Source: Lachnospiraceae bacterium
GTDB lineage: Bacteria; Bacillota; Clostridia; Lachnospirales; Lachnospiraceae
DNA length: 64,000 nt
Assembly: GCA_015056815.1 (NCBI GenBank)
Contig: SVFN01000001.1
Span: forward strand, 62,001 to 126,000
Direction of reading: 5' to 3'
In this document: piece after piece, positions 34,388 to 43,300 of the stretch
Numbering within the stretch: position 1 is the stretch's first letter
How the letters are laid out: each line of letters begins with the position of its first letter
Made by a program: the position numbers and the translations under genes
The notes under the pieces: generated by a model
Databases searched by the model: none
Seen by the model: the letters and a program-made list of their open reading frames with translations, nothing else
Told to the model about the DNA's origin: nothing

Positions 34388-34924
34388 ATGTCAGAACAAC
34401 AAGTCATCGCTACACAGGATAATAAACAGGTCTATCAGTTACTTATGGAATTATTCCGTCAGGATAAAGAATTTCAGATCATGATCAAAACGGTTCCAAG
34501 TGTCAAAAAGACGGTATCCGAATATGCACCGGAGGGACTGATCGCGGTGCCTGTCGAGAAGCCTGTGAGAGGAAAAGATTTGGAGAAAGATGTGACGGAC
34601 ATGATCCATGAACTTGGCGTACCGGCACACATCAAAGGATATCAGTATCTCAGAGAAGCCATAATGATGGCAGTGGATGATGTAGAAATGCTCAGTGCGA
34701 TCACGAAAATTTTGTATCCAACCATCGCCAAGAAATTCCAGACAACGCCCAGCAGAGTGGAACGTGCGATCCGTCATGCGATCGAAGTGGCGTGGAGCAG
34801 GGGAAAGATGGAAACTCTGGATGAAATGTTTGGCTATACGGTGAACACCGGTAAAGGGAAGCCGACCAATTCGGAATTTATAGCGTTGATCGCCGACCGG
34901 ATCAGACTATTATATAGAAGCTGA
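34388..34924 (+). CDS. Spo0A-type DNA-binding protein lacking a receiver domain
   Basis: Residues ~70-178 are a clear Spo0A C-terminal effector domain: [20 protein letters not shown], then [21 protein letters not shown] (recognition-helix region) and [19 protein letters not shown], all close to sporulation-regulator consensus. The first ~70 residues ([20 protein letters not shown] ...) are too short for, and show no sign of, a CheY-like receiver: no DD pocket, no phospho-Asp, no conserved Thr or Lys. The protein may thus bind 0A-box-like DNA without phosphorelay control, or through another partner. ATG 34388 follows GGGAGG by 8 bases. It is a monocistronic unit with a strong promoter. Confidence 0.9.
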   Translation: MSEQQVIATQDNKQVYQLLMELFRQDKEFQIMIKTVPSVKKTVSEYAPEGLIAVPVEKPVRGKDLEKDVTDMIHELGVPAHIKGYQYLREAIMMAVDDVEMLSAITKILYPTIAKKFQTTPSRVERAIRHAIEVAWSRGKMETLDEMFGYTVNTGKGKPTNSEFIALIADRIRLLYRS

Positions 34925-34956
34925 CAGGATACTGAATGACAGAATTTGTGAAAAAT

Positions 34957-35102
34957 CGTTACTATTCACAGCCGAAATGCGCATTTACTGCGCATTTACG
35001 GCTCGATAAACTATCTCTGTTATTGGATTTTGCCCATCGCGAAGCGATTTTAAATGGCAAAATCCGTTACTTTCACAGGCAAAACGGCTGTGAATAGTAA
35101 CG
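34957..35102. repeat. 146-bp palindromic element
   Basis: An 18-base perfect inverted repeat (34957-34974 with 35085-35102) bounds the element. Inside lie AAATGCGCATTT-type palindromes, CATCGCGAAGCG and the stem GGATTTTGCC/GGCAAAATCC, plus a second, imperfect copy of the CGTTACT..TCACAG end. No gene is visible in it. It sits downstream of the Spo0A-like gene. Confidence 0.7.
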
Positions 35103-35126
35103 AAAAAACAGCATAAAAGCTTATGA

Positions 35127-35174
35127 AAAAAACAGTTATGACCGATATAAAAAAGGTTATAACTGTTTTTTTTG
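35127..35174 (+). terminator. Terminator after the Spo0A-like gene
   Basis: ACAGTTATGACC pairs with GGTTATAACTGT (one G-T wobble) around an AT-rich loop and is followed by eight T. Confidence 0.75.
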
Positions 35175-35436
35175 ATCATTTTACCTCAAACAATGCTTTT
35201 GGGGCACAGACCGGAGAGAAAACAAAACGGTGTTATTTTAATATAAAAGCAGAAGAATCCTTTTATGGAAAACGATATTTGTGAATGATCAACAAATTAT
35301 AACGGTAAAATCGGGCGGTGCGCTGTAAATGTTTCACTGATGATGTTACGCAGGAAGCCAATTACTTCATACTTTATGAAAAAAATGTAAAATATTTGAG
35401 TAAAAAATGGAAGATATTGAGAAATAACAAAAAATG

Positions 35437-35465
35437 TTGCGATAATTTGGGGATAGTGATAAAAT
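35437..35465 (+). promoter_or_regulatory. Probable promoter of the capsule-type module
   Basis: TTGCGA (35437-35442) and TAAAAT (35460-35465) with a 17-base spacer lie 65 bases before the PHP phosphatase. The remainder of 35175-35530 is AT-rich with no supported gene. Confidence 0.45.
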
Positions 35466-35530
35466 TTAGCTATGAGTTTAGCTGTAAGCTGGAATCATCA
35501 TGTGACATCACATTCTTAACGGAGGCAGAC

Positions 35531-36256
35531 ATGATTATTGATATGCACTCACATATACTTCCGAAGATCGATGATGGCAGTAAGAGCATCGAAACGTCCA
35601 TTGAGATGCTTAGGGAGTCAGGCAGACAAGGAGTGGAACTGATGGTTGCGACTCCTCATTTCTATGCGGACGCTAAGCGGATCGAGAAGTTTCTTGAAGA
35701 GAGACAGAAGGCTGCAGCTGACTTAAAGGCACGCATAGCGGATATGGATGAGGCACTGCCGGTTTTTATCTGCGGTGCGGAGGTGGCATTTTTCGACGGC
35801 ATTAGTAAGGCGGAAAAGGCAGACCTGCTAACGATCGAAGGGACGAAGCTTTTACTGATAGAGATGCCGTTTGAGTCATGGTCAGACAGTGTGATGGAAG
35901 AGATCCGCAGACTGATCTTTAAAAGAGGATTTACACCTGTGATCGCGCATGTGGAAAGATTCTTTTCCTTTAAAGGAAATCCGGACAGGATCAGAGAGCT
36001 GACGGAGTTGCCGCTTTATATTCAGATGAACGGGGAAGCGCTGGAAGATTTCTGGCATAAGAGCAGGTATCTTTCCATGCTGAAGAAGGATCAGATCCAT
36101 CTGCTTGGCACTGATTGCCATGGAATGCACAGAAGACCCCCGAATCTGCTCAAAGCGAGAGAGTATATCGCCCGCAAAGCGGGGCAGGAGGTCCTGGATA
36201 GAATAGATAAGCTGGGAGAGGCATTGCTTTTTCAGAGTCATGAACAGACAGATTAG
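35531..36256 (+). CDS. cpsB: CpsB/YwqE-type tyrosine-protein phosphatase (PHP fold)
   Basis: The 241-residue manganese-dependent PHP-fold phosphatase begins MIIDMHSHILPKIDDGSKS, with the metal-binding HxH near residue 6-8, and continues with ATPHFYAD, VIAHVERFF and LGTDCHGMHRR, the conserved family ligands. It dephosphorylates BY-type tyrosine kinases that control polysaccharide assembly. ATG 35531 follows GGAGG; a longer frame to 35318 lacks a site. It overlaps the LCP gene by 17 bases, heading the module that ends with the kinase at 38987. Confidence 0.93.
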   Translation: MIIDMHSHILPKIDDGSKSIETSIEMLRESGRQGVELMVATPHFYADAKRIEKFLEERQKAAADLKARIADMDEALPVFICGAEVAFFDGISKAEKADLLTIEGTKLLLIEMPFESWSDSVMEEIRRLIFKRGFTPVIAHVERFFSFKGNPDRIRELTELPLYIQMNGEALEDFWHKSRYLSMLKKDQIHLLGTDCHGMHRRPPNLLKAREYIARKAGQEVLDRIDKLGEALLFQSHEQTD

Positions 36257-37256
36257 AAAAAAAACACTGATTACAGCAGGTATATTTACCGTTTTGATGC
36301 TGTCGGTCATTATCATCGCATACATAGTGGATGAGAATACGACGACAGTCTTTGGGCTCGATAAAGATCATTTCGAATACCTGTTCAAAAAACATATTAC
36401 ACTGGAACTGTATGGCGAGAAGTATAAAGTGCCGGATGAGATAGAGACATATCTGTTTATCGGAACAGATTTTTCCGGTAACGAAGAAGCGTCCGGTGAG
36501 GATTATCAGGGCAGTATGGCGGATTTTCTATCGCTGGTCGTGATCGATCATACGAAGGAAACGTTTGGTGTCTTACAGTTAAACAGGGATACGATGACTC
36601 ACGTTGATTATATGAATCCGGACGGCTCCAGCTATGCGAGTGCAGTCCAGCAGTTGTGTACCGCACATTTTTATGGCGGGGATAAGACTATGGGATGTGA
36701 GAATACCGTTCATGCAGTGAAGGGGCTGCTCGGGCAGCTGCCGATCGACGGTTACTATTCCCTTTCGGCTGATGATTTTGTCAGAGTCAATGCACTGGTC
36801 GGCGGGGTAGAGATAACCTTTACGGAAGATTATACCGATATCAATTCCCGTTTCAAAAAAGGGGAGACGCTGACTTTAAGCGATGAGGAGGCGTATGAAT
36901 TCATACGTGCCCGCATGAATGTGTCAGACGGTACGAACCTTTCCCGTATGGCCAGACAGAAGGTTTATTTACAGGCGTTTATGGAGAAGATAAAAGAACT
37001 GGGTGCCCGGGATGCCGGTTTCGCCCTCTCTGTGTTTGAACAGATGAATGACTATGCCACTACGGATATTACTTCCAAGGTCATATCGGGGCTGGCAAGC
37101 GATCTGTATGATTATGAGAATCTGGGCTTTTTGGAGCTGGAGGGAGAGAGCAGGCTGGGGCAGGCTCTGGGAGATGAAACGGATCATATGGAGTTTTATC
37201 CGACACAGCAGTCTGTTCTGGAGACTTTGAAAAAGCTGTGTCATTTCGGAACATGA
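36240..37256 (+). CDS. LytR-CpsA-Psr family phosphotransferase
   Basis: The 338-residue protein has one N-terminal membrane helix (about 10-28) and an extracellular LCP domain: LFIGTDFSG, LQLNRDTMTHVDYM (the NRDT region), GGVEITF and the basic catalytic stretch YEFIRARMNVSDGTNLSRMARQ, whose arginines hold the polyprenyl-phosphate head group. LCP enzymes attach glycopolymers such as capsule or teichoic acid to peptidoglycan. It overlaps the phosphatase gene by 17 bases and precedes CpsC by about 50 bases, consistent with a capsule-control operon. Confidence 0.92.
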   Translation: MNRQIRKKTLITAGIFTVLMLSVIIIAYIVDENTTTVFGLDKDHFEYLFKKHITLELYGEKYKVPDEIETYLFIGTDFSGNEEASGEDYQGSMADFLSLVVIDHTKETFGVLQLNRDTMTHVDYMNPDGSSYASAVQQLCTAHFYGGDKTMGCENTVHAVKGLLGQLPIDGYYSLSADDFVRVNALVGGVEITFTEDYTDINSRFKKGETLTLSDEEAYEFIRARMNVSDGTNLSRMARQKVYLQAFMEKIKELGARDAGFALSVFEQMNDYATTDITSKVISGLASDLYDYENLGFLELEGESRLGQALGDETDHMEFYPTQQSVLETLKKLCHFGT

Positions 37257-37311
37257 CTGGGTCCGTAAAAGAGTGAGGAGATTATGAAAAAATTTAGAAA
37301 GGATGCTCATA

Positions 37312-38175
37312 ATGAGTAACACTGGCAGTAAGACAGGCACGAATGCTATTGGCAATGGTGCTGTAAACACGAACGTCGGAGTCGTTACGGCGAATATAAA
37401 TGACGACACGCAGGAAATTGATCTGTTGGATCTTTTGTCGGAGTATCTTGCACATATTCCGCTTTTGGCCATCAGTTTTATCGCAGGGGCATTGATCGCA
37501 GGACTGTTTACGATGTTCTGTATTTCGCCTAAATATACCGCTACCGCGAAGCTGTACATGGTATCTGCTTCCAGCGGTGCAGCAGTTGATCTGACGGACC
37601 TGAATATCGGTACCTCTCTTTCCAAGGACTATGAGGTGCTGATGCAGATCAGACCATTGTATGAAGATGTGATCGAGGAGCTTGGATTACCTTATACGTA
37701 TAATCAGCTCCTTTCCATGGTTTCAGTGAGCACTGTCAGCGATACGCGTGTCGTATCTGTGACAACGACCAGTACGGATCCTGATGAAGCGAGAGATATT
37801 TCCAATTCCATTGCGGATCTGGCAGTGACCTATCTGCCGAAGCTAATGGAGACAAATGCACCCAATATTGCGGAGCGTGCTATCAGACCGGAGCGTAAGA
37901 GTTCGCCGAGCCTTGTAAAGAACACTGTGATCGGTGCAATCCTCTTTTTAATGATCGCGCTTGCTGTGATCACGGTATTCTACCTGCTGGATGATACCCT
38001 TACCACTGCGGAGGATGTGGAGAAGGAATTTGGCATTATTCCGCTTACCAGTATTCCGGAGGGGGATGTCAAGGAAATCTCCGATGAGGCAGAAGCGAAG
38101 ATCATGGAAAACAAGAAGAAAAAACGTCGGGCAAAGAATGCAGACAATACTAAGAGCAGAAAGAAGAACAGATGA
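37312..38175 (+). CDS. cpsC: CpsC/Wzz-type chain-length and kinase-activator protein
   Basis: The 287-residue protein has a low-complexity Ser/Thr/Asn/Gly N-terminus (about 1-35), then EIDLLDLLSEY and two membrane helices (about 48-65 and 204-224) flanking an extracellular Wzz domain starting YTATAKLYMVSA. The cytoplasmic tail is highly basic (KKKKRRAKNADNTKSRKKNR). Such proteins set polysaccharide chain length and activate the partner BY-kinase. ATG 37312 is nine bases after AAAGG; ATG 37303 is an alternative. The stop overlaps the kinase start (ATGA). Confidence 0.9.
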   Translation: MSNTGSKTGTNAIGNGAVNTNVGVVTANINDDTQEIDLLDLLSEYLAHIPLLAISFIAGALIAGLFTMFCISPKYTATAKLYMVSASSGAAVDLTDLNIGTSLSKDYEVLMQIRPLYEDVIEELGLPYTYNQLLSMVSVSTVSDTRVVSVTTTSTDPDEARDISNSIADLAVTYLPKLMETNAPNIAERAIRPERKSSPSLVKNTVIGAILFLMIALAVITVFYLLDDTLTTAEDVEKEFGIIPLTSIPEGDVKEISDEAEAKIMENKKKKRRAKNADNTKSRKKNR

Positions 38176-38987
38176 TCATGAAACAGGTAGAGATTAAGAA
38201 TATGCCTGAGCTTCCATATGCGATGGAGGAGGCGTTAAACCGTTTAAGAATCAATATCAATTTCCTTGGGGAAGACATCCGCAAGATCCTGGTGATCTCC
38301 ACCACACCGGATGAAGGAAAGAGTTTTGTGGCGATGCAGATGTGGTATCAGATGGCAAAGAGTGATACGCCTTCCGTACTGATCGATGCCGATCTTCGTA
38401 AGTCGGTCATGGCAGAGAAGTATAAGATAGAAACGGTAAACAACGAGAAATTAAAGGGGACAAGCCATTTCCTGTCCGGTAATTATGATATTCGAAATGC
38501 AGTCTACAATGTATATGGATCCAGTGCGATCCTGCCGAATACGGATAATGTTGTCAATCCGTCTTTACTGATCCAGAGCAAGAAATTTGAGACAATGCTC
38601 GATACCCTTGCAGAAGATTACCGTTATGTATTTGTGGATTCTCCACCGCTTGATCTGGTATCGGACGGTGAGCGTATCGGTTCTCTCTGCGACGGAGCGG
38701 TACTGGTGCTCCGAAGCGGTGTGACATCCAAGAGGATGGTGCAAAATTCCATCAACCAGCTTGAAAGGGCAGGCTGCCCGTTACTGGGGATCGTTTTGAA
38801 CAGAGTCGAGGGCTCAAAGGGCAGATATTATCGCAAGTATGGAAAATATTATGGCAAATACGGCAAGTATTATGGGCGTTATGGTAGGTATTATGGCAAA
38901 TATTACGGCAAGTACTATGGCAAATACGGCGAATACTACAGCGATTATTACGGGGAGACGAAGTCTTCCGATGAGGGAGAAAAATAG
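38172..38987 (+). CDS. cpsD: CpsD-type tyrosine kinase with tyrosine-rich tail
   Basis: The 271-residue bacterial tyrosine kinase has Walker A STTPDEGKSF (about residues 44-53), Walker A' VLIDADLRKS and Walker B YVFVDSPP. Its C-terminal ~55 residues are a repetitive tail of K/R-Y-G and YYG units. I count 20 tyrosines between about residues 217 and 262, where typical CpsD/YwqD tails have a handful. The tail is the autophosphorylation site in this family. The start overlaps cpsC; ATG 38178 is an alternative. No glycosyltransferase gene follows. Confidence 0.93.
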   Translation: MIMKQVEIKNMPELPYAMEEALNRLRININFLGEDIRKILVISTTPDEGKSFVAMQMWYQMAKSDTPSVLIDADLRKSVMAEKYKIETVNNEKLKGTSHFLSGNYDIRNAVYNVYGSSAILPNTDNVVNPSLLIQSKKFETMLDTLAEDYRYVFVDSPPLDLVSDGERIGSLCDGAVLVLRSGVTSKRMVQNSINQLERAGCPLLGIVLNRVEGSKGRYYRKYGKYYGKYGKYYGRYGRYYGKYYGKYYGKYGEYYSDYYGETKSSDEGEK

Positions 38988-39058
38988 TTGGAATAAACAT
39001 GGTAATTGAAGGGGAAACCTTTTGATTATAAATATTTGGGAAAGGAGGAGTTTTTTAC

Positions 39059-39640
39059 ATGAAGCTTACCAAAAGAGTTCTTGCTCTTCTGTTAGCGGCA
39101 ACCATGACAGTCGGCGGCGCTGTGACAGTAATGGGTGATCCCGTTGCTGCAGTGGTAGACGTACCCGGAGCACCGGCTACAACATCACCGACAGTAGCAC
39201 CTTTGCCCGCTGTCGCAGAAGATCAGGAAGCAAAAGACGGTTCGATCGTAGATACGTCGGCAAAAGGTACGGCTACTTACACAGATGTTGCGAATGAAAA
39301 AGCTAAGACTGTGATTGTGCCGGACACTGTTGAAGTAAAGGGCGTAACGTATACGGTAACCGCCATTGGAGCTAACGCTTTTTCGGGATCGAAAGCAAAG
39401 ACAGTCAAGCTTGGCAGCAATATCAAGACAATTAAGAAAAATGCTTTCACAAAATCCAAAGTAAAAACTTTGATACTGAAAGGTACCAAGGCGATTGCGA
39501 TTAAAAAGGGAGCTTTCAAGGATTCAAAGATTACGACGATCAAAGTAAACAAGAAGATGAAAGCATCTCAGTACAAAAAGCTTGTAAAAGCTCTGAAGAA
39601 AGCCGGATTTAAAGGAAAAGTCAAGAAAGCAAGAGTATGA
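39059..39640 (+). CDS. Secreted BspA-like leucine-rich repeat protein
   Basis: The 193-residue protein has a signal peptide (KRVLALLLAATMTVGGAVTV, cleavage probably near residue 25-30) and a Pro/Ala/Thr linker. It then has a short BspA/LRR_5-type module: IGANAFSGSKAKTVKLGSN, IKKNAFTKSKVKTLILKGT, IKKGAFKDSKITTIKVNKK, three ~23-residue repeats. The C-terminus is very basic (KKAGFKGKVKKARV). It lacks an LPXTG or membrane anchor, so it is probably released or bound by charge. AAAGGAGGAG lies 8 bases upstream. A terminator follows. Confidence 0.85.
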   Translation: MKLTKRVLALLLAATMTVGGAVTVMGDPVAAVVDVPGAPATTSPTVAPLPAVAEDQEAKDGSIVDTSAKGTATYTDVANEKAKTVIVPDTVEVKGVTYTVTAIGANAFSGSKAKTVKLGSNIKTIKKNAFTKSKVKTLILKGTKAIAIKKGAFKDSKITTIKVNKKMKASQYKKLVKALKKAGFKGKVKKARV

Positions 39641-39679
39641 TCTTAGCTATCTTGGGAAGTACACATGTGTATTTGGCTT

Positions 39680-39705
39680 GGGGACTCTGAAAGGAGTCCC
39701 CTTTT
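39680..39705 (+). terminator. Terminator after the LRR-like gene
   Basis: GGGGACTC (39680-39687) pairs with GAGTCCCC (39694-39701), followed by TTTT. Confidence 0.88.
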
Positions 39706-39857
39706 CCATGTGAAAGATTTATTTTTGTAAAGAGATGGGAGAGTTTTGTGGGATATATTTCATAGAAAACGATTGCGAAACATAGTTTGATTGCACAAAA
39801 AAGATATGTGTAAATAAACGAAAAACAGATTGAATGGAAAAGATTACTTGTAGATTA

Positions 39858-39887
39858 TTGACAGTTTTTCGAGAAAAGGTATATAAT
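39858..39887 (+). promoter_or_regulatory. Consensus promoter of the giant gene
   Basis: Perfect TTGACA (39858-39863) and perfect TATAAT (39882-39887) with an 18-base spacer. It would give a leader of about 205 bases. Confidence 0.8.
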
Positions 39888-39948
39888 TATAATTAAGTTG
39901 TGTAAACAATTAACATAATAAAGAAACGATTCACAGTCAATTTTGCAA

Positions 39949-40061
39949 CTTTTAAAATGTCGTGGAAGCTCAGGAGGGATAATAAGCGAGGCTGAGCAGT
40001 GAGGTTAGGTATCAAAGAAAGAGATATCGGATAAGCAATCAGACATTTTAAGAGTTTTTTT
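39949..40061 (+). promoter_or_regulatory. Structured leader with terminator-like closing stem
   Basis: The 13-base arm at 39949-39961 pairs with 40042-40054 (one G-T wobble) and is followed at once by seven T (40055-40061). Inside are GCTCAG (39968-39973)/CTGAGC (39992-39997) and GGTATC (40008-40013)/GATATC (40023-40028). The giant gene's AAGGAGG begins about 23 bases further on. The arrangement resembles an attenuator or riboswitch, but I do not recognise a known class. Confidence 0.55.
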
Positions 40062-40098
40062 ATTGGGGAGTCGTAAAAAACAGCAAGGAGGAACGAGA

Positions 40099-40383
40099 AT
40101 GGGTAAAAGAAAAATGGCAAGACGGACCTTCGCATGGATTCTTGTGATCGCGATGTTATTGGACGTATTACCTGTAAACACATATGCTTATGCAGCATAT
40201 GTTCCGACAGGCAGCGCGTCAGTGACAGAAGACACAGCGAATAATGCGGAAACAGTGTTACCGGCAGACAACAGTCAGCCGGAGGAGGAGAAAGAAGCTC
40301 CGACGATCTATCTGCTGGATCCGACCGCACAGACGGCAGATACGGAAGAAGCTGCCGATGATACGGTAAACGTGCCGGATTAG
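40099..40383 (+). CDS. N-terminal signal-peptide portion of the giant protein, ended by in-frame TAG
   Basis: The frame opens at ATG 40099 behind AAGGAGG with a basic start and a signal peptide (RRTFAWILVIAMLLDVLPVN, likely cleaved near TYAYAAY), followed by an acidic Thr/Glu-rich linker. It stops at TAG 40381-40383 after 94 codons. The same frame then stays open for 5,301 more codons, and the acidic linker composition continues across the stop (TVNVPD then DVAEDASMEE). This is therefore the export portion of the giant gene, not an independent protein. The TAG could be a nonsense mutation, a sequencing error (for example from GAG or AAG) or a read-through site. Confidence 0.8.
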   Translation: MGKRKMARRTFAWILVIAMLLDVLPVNTYAYAAYVPTGSASVTEDTANNAETVLPADNSQPEEEKEAPTIYLLDPTAQTADTEEAADDTVNVPD

Positions 40384-40386
40384 GAT

Positions 40387-43300
40387 GTGGCAGAGGATGC
40401 TTCTATGGAAGAAAATCAGGACAGTCCGGAGGAGAAAGTGACCGATCCTGTCCTGACAGATGAAGAGATACAGTCCGGACAGGACGTGGAGTCTGTGGAC
40501 GCAGACGGACAGTCTGAAGAGGAAGAAACTGTTTCAGAGGCATTTTCACAGAGTGAGACGATCGACGGCGTGAAGATCACTGTCACGGCAGACGCCGGAG
40601 TGTTCCCGGATGGGGCGGTTCTTTCCGTCAAGAAGGTGAGTGCAAAGGACGCTGTAGAAGCGATGGAAGCGGTCAATGAGACCGAAGAGATAAAGGGAAG
40701 CACCAGCTACTATACCTATGATATAAAAGTGCTTGATCAGGATGGCAATGAGCTTGAGCCCGATATGGACGCAGGTCTTGTCAACGTCTCTTTCGAAACG
40801 GATGCGATCGCAGACCGGAATATGGATGCGAGCGTTTATCATATGGAGGAGACAGCAGAAGGTCTGGAAGCCGAAGCACTTGACGCGAATGCGAGCGGAG
40901 AAGTACTGACGGCACAGACAGATGGATTTTCCTTCTATACACTGGTTATCAAAAGTGACAATGAGCCTGTCCATGTGTTACATGGAAATCCGACAGAAGC
41001 AGATCCTATCGAAGTAACGGCGGAAGATATCCTGACACGCGCGGAAATTACTGCAAGCAGTATTACAAGCATGTCGGCCGTGACATATACCGGCAATGCG
41101 ATCACAGTCAGCGGTACCTCTTTACTCTGGAAAGAGAGCTTTACGGAGCAGATCGATCTGGCGATTGATTATGTTGCAGATGCGGATGTTACACATCAGG
41201 TATTTGGACTGACCTGTGTCAAAAAACAGGTGATCACCTACGATGCCAATGTGGAGTCGGGAGTGACGGTAAGGATTGAAAGAGACAATGAAACGATCAC
41301 TTCTGAGAGTGCGGTTGCAGGTGAACTGATACCACTTCCCGCGGCGACACGAGGCGACGGGTATTGGCTGAAAGGCTGGAGTACGAATGCAAACGGAGAG
41401 GGCCTTTTGCCGGAGGGAAACTATACAGTACCAAATAACGATCAGACACTGTATGCACAGTGGGAAGCAAAGACCGAGCTTTTGATCAGACCGGATACCA
41501 CTGCAAAAACCTTTGGACAGAGAGATCCCGAGCTTACCTATACGATTCTGACAGACTCGGCGATCCAGTTGAGCGGCAAATTGAAACGTGCTCCCGGCGA
41601 GATGGGCGGCAACTATGACTATGATCTGTCTGATCTGAATGATAAGAATCAGAGGTATCAGATCCGTCTGGCAGACAGTAATGCGAAGTTTAAGATCAAC
41701 AGCAGAAGCATGAAGGCACAGTCATCGTCTAACGAATTGTGCACACCTGATTTTGCGTTGCAATTAAAGTCGAATGATGTTTATGCACAGATAACGACAG
41801 ACGGAGTCTATTACTTTACTTATACAGGGAATAATATTACTCCGGCACTGGAGCTTACCTACGAGATAGAGGATGAGGAAGTAAGACGGGCTCTGGCTTC
41901 ACAGCCCGGCGTGACGATCACGGGAAACGCTTATGTGTTGAGACCGGGTGTGGATTATTCCATGACAGTTACATCTGAGAAAAATGTCTCCGACACAGAT
42001 TATCGGATAAGTTTCCGCGGGAATCCCGATAACGGAAATACAAATTTCTCCGGACTCATCTATGTTTACTGGAATATTCGCAAGAGCCGGATACCGGACA
42101 GTGCATTTAGCGCGGAAAATGTAACATCGACTTATGACGGTGCAAATCACTCCATCGCAGTGAGCAAACCGGAAGAGGCCATAGTACAATACAGTTTGGA
42201 CCAGACCGGCTGGACCACGGAGAATCCGGTATTTAAAAATGTGGGAGAGTACACGGTTTATTATAAAATAGCGGTTGAGGAGGATGCAGACAGCCCTTAC
42301 TTAGGCGAAAGCAGTGTGAAATCTGCCACCGTCAGGATTAACAGACGAGATGTGGAAGTACGCCTGGATGATGCGGCTAAGACATATGGAGCGCCGGATC
42401 CGGCATTTACATACAGCTTTACCGCCGGAAAAGCTCCGCTTGCCGGAGAGGAGATCGTGGGGCTTGCAGACAGCATCACGAGAGAAGAAGGACAGATCGT
42501 GACAGATTCTGCTTATCGGATTTTTATTTCGGACGAAAATCTGGCAGCTTTGAATCAGAATGAAGGAAATGCCAATTATCATATTACGGTAAGAAACACA
42601 GCGGAATTTACGATTGATCCAAAACTGATCGAGGTCAATGTGGCGAATGCGCGCTGGACTTACAGTGATCAGGCAACCCCCTTCAGCTATAGTGCGGTTG
42701 GTATCGTAAGTGGTGATTCTTTGAATTTCACACTGCAAAGTGCCGGCCAAAGCGCAGATAACTGGGATCGCAGAACGAATGCCGGCAGGTATACCATCGC
42801 ACCGGATAATGTATCCCCGAATGGGAATTATACGGTCATCTGGAGAAATGGTACGTTGACGATCGATCCTAAAAACATAGAAGCCTCAGACACGGTCAAG
42901 GTGTTGTTTGATGGCAGTGAAAGTAGTGCTTATCAGTATACACGAGCGGAAATTCGTCCTGTGATCACGCTTACGGACGTGATGGATGGAGTGGAATATG
43001 TAAAAGAAGGGGACTTTGCGGTAAGCGGACAGATTTCTGCGACTGATTTCAGCACTTATCGGGTAAAGATCAGTGGTGCGAATAACTACAAAGGAGATCT
43101 TACAAAGACCTGGTCGATCACACCGGCTCTGAACAGAACCGTTGTTTATGACGGGCAGGAGCATCAGGTGGAAATTGAGCTGCCAAGAAGAGCAGATTCC
43201 TATACAGCGGTAAGGTATTACGAAGTACAGGATGAACATACGAAGACACTCAAAGAGACGAACCCGGCGTATAGAAATGCGGGAACTTACAAAATTTATT

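Noticed and set aside
37284-37319. Eleven-codon peptide (MKKFRKDAHNE) before cpsC
   Set aside because: It has GAGGAG upstream and overlaps the cpsC start, so it could be a coupling leader, but it is too short to support as a gene.
39888-40098. Known c-di-GMP or c-di-AMP riboswitch in the giant gene leader
   Set aside because: I could not match the conserved core of either class as I remember them. It remains an unassigned structured leader.
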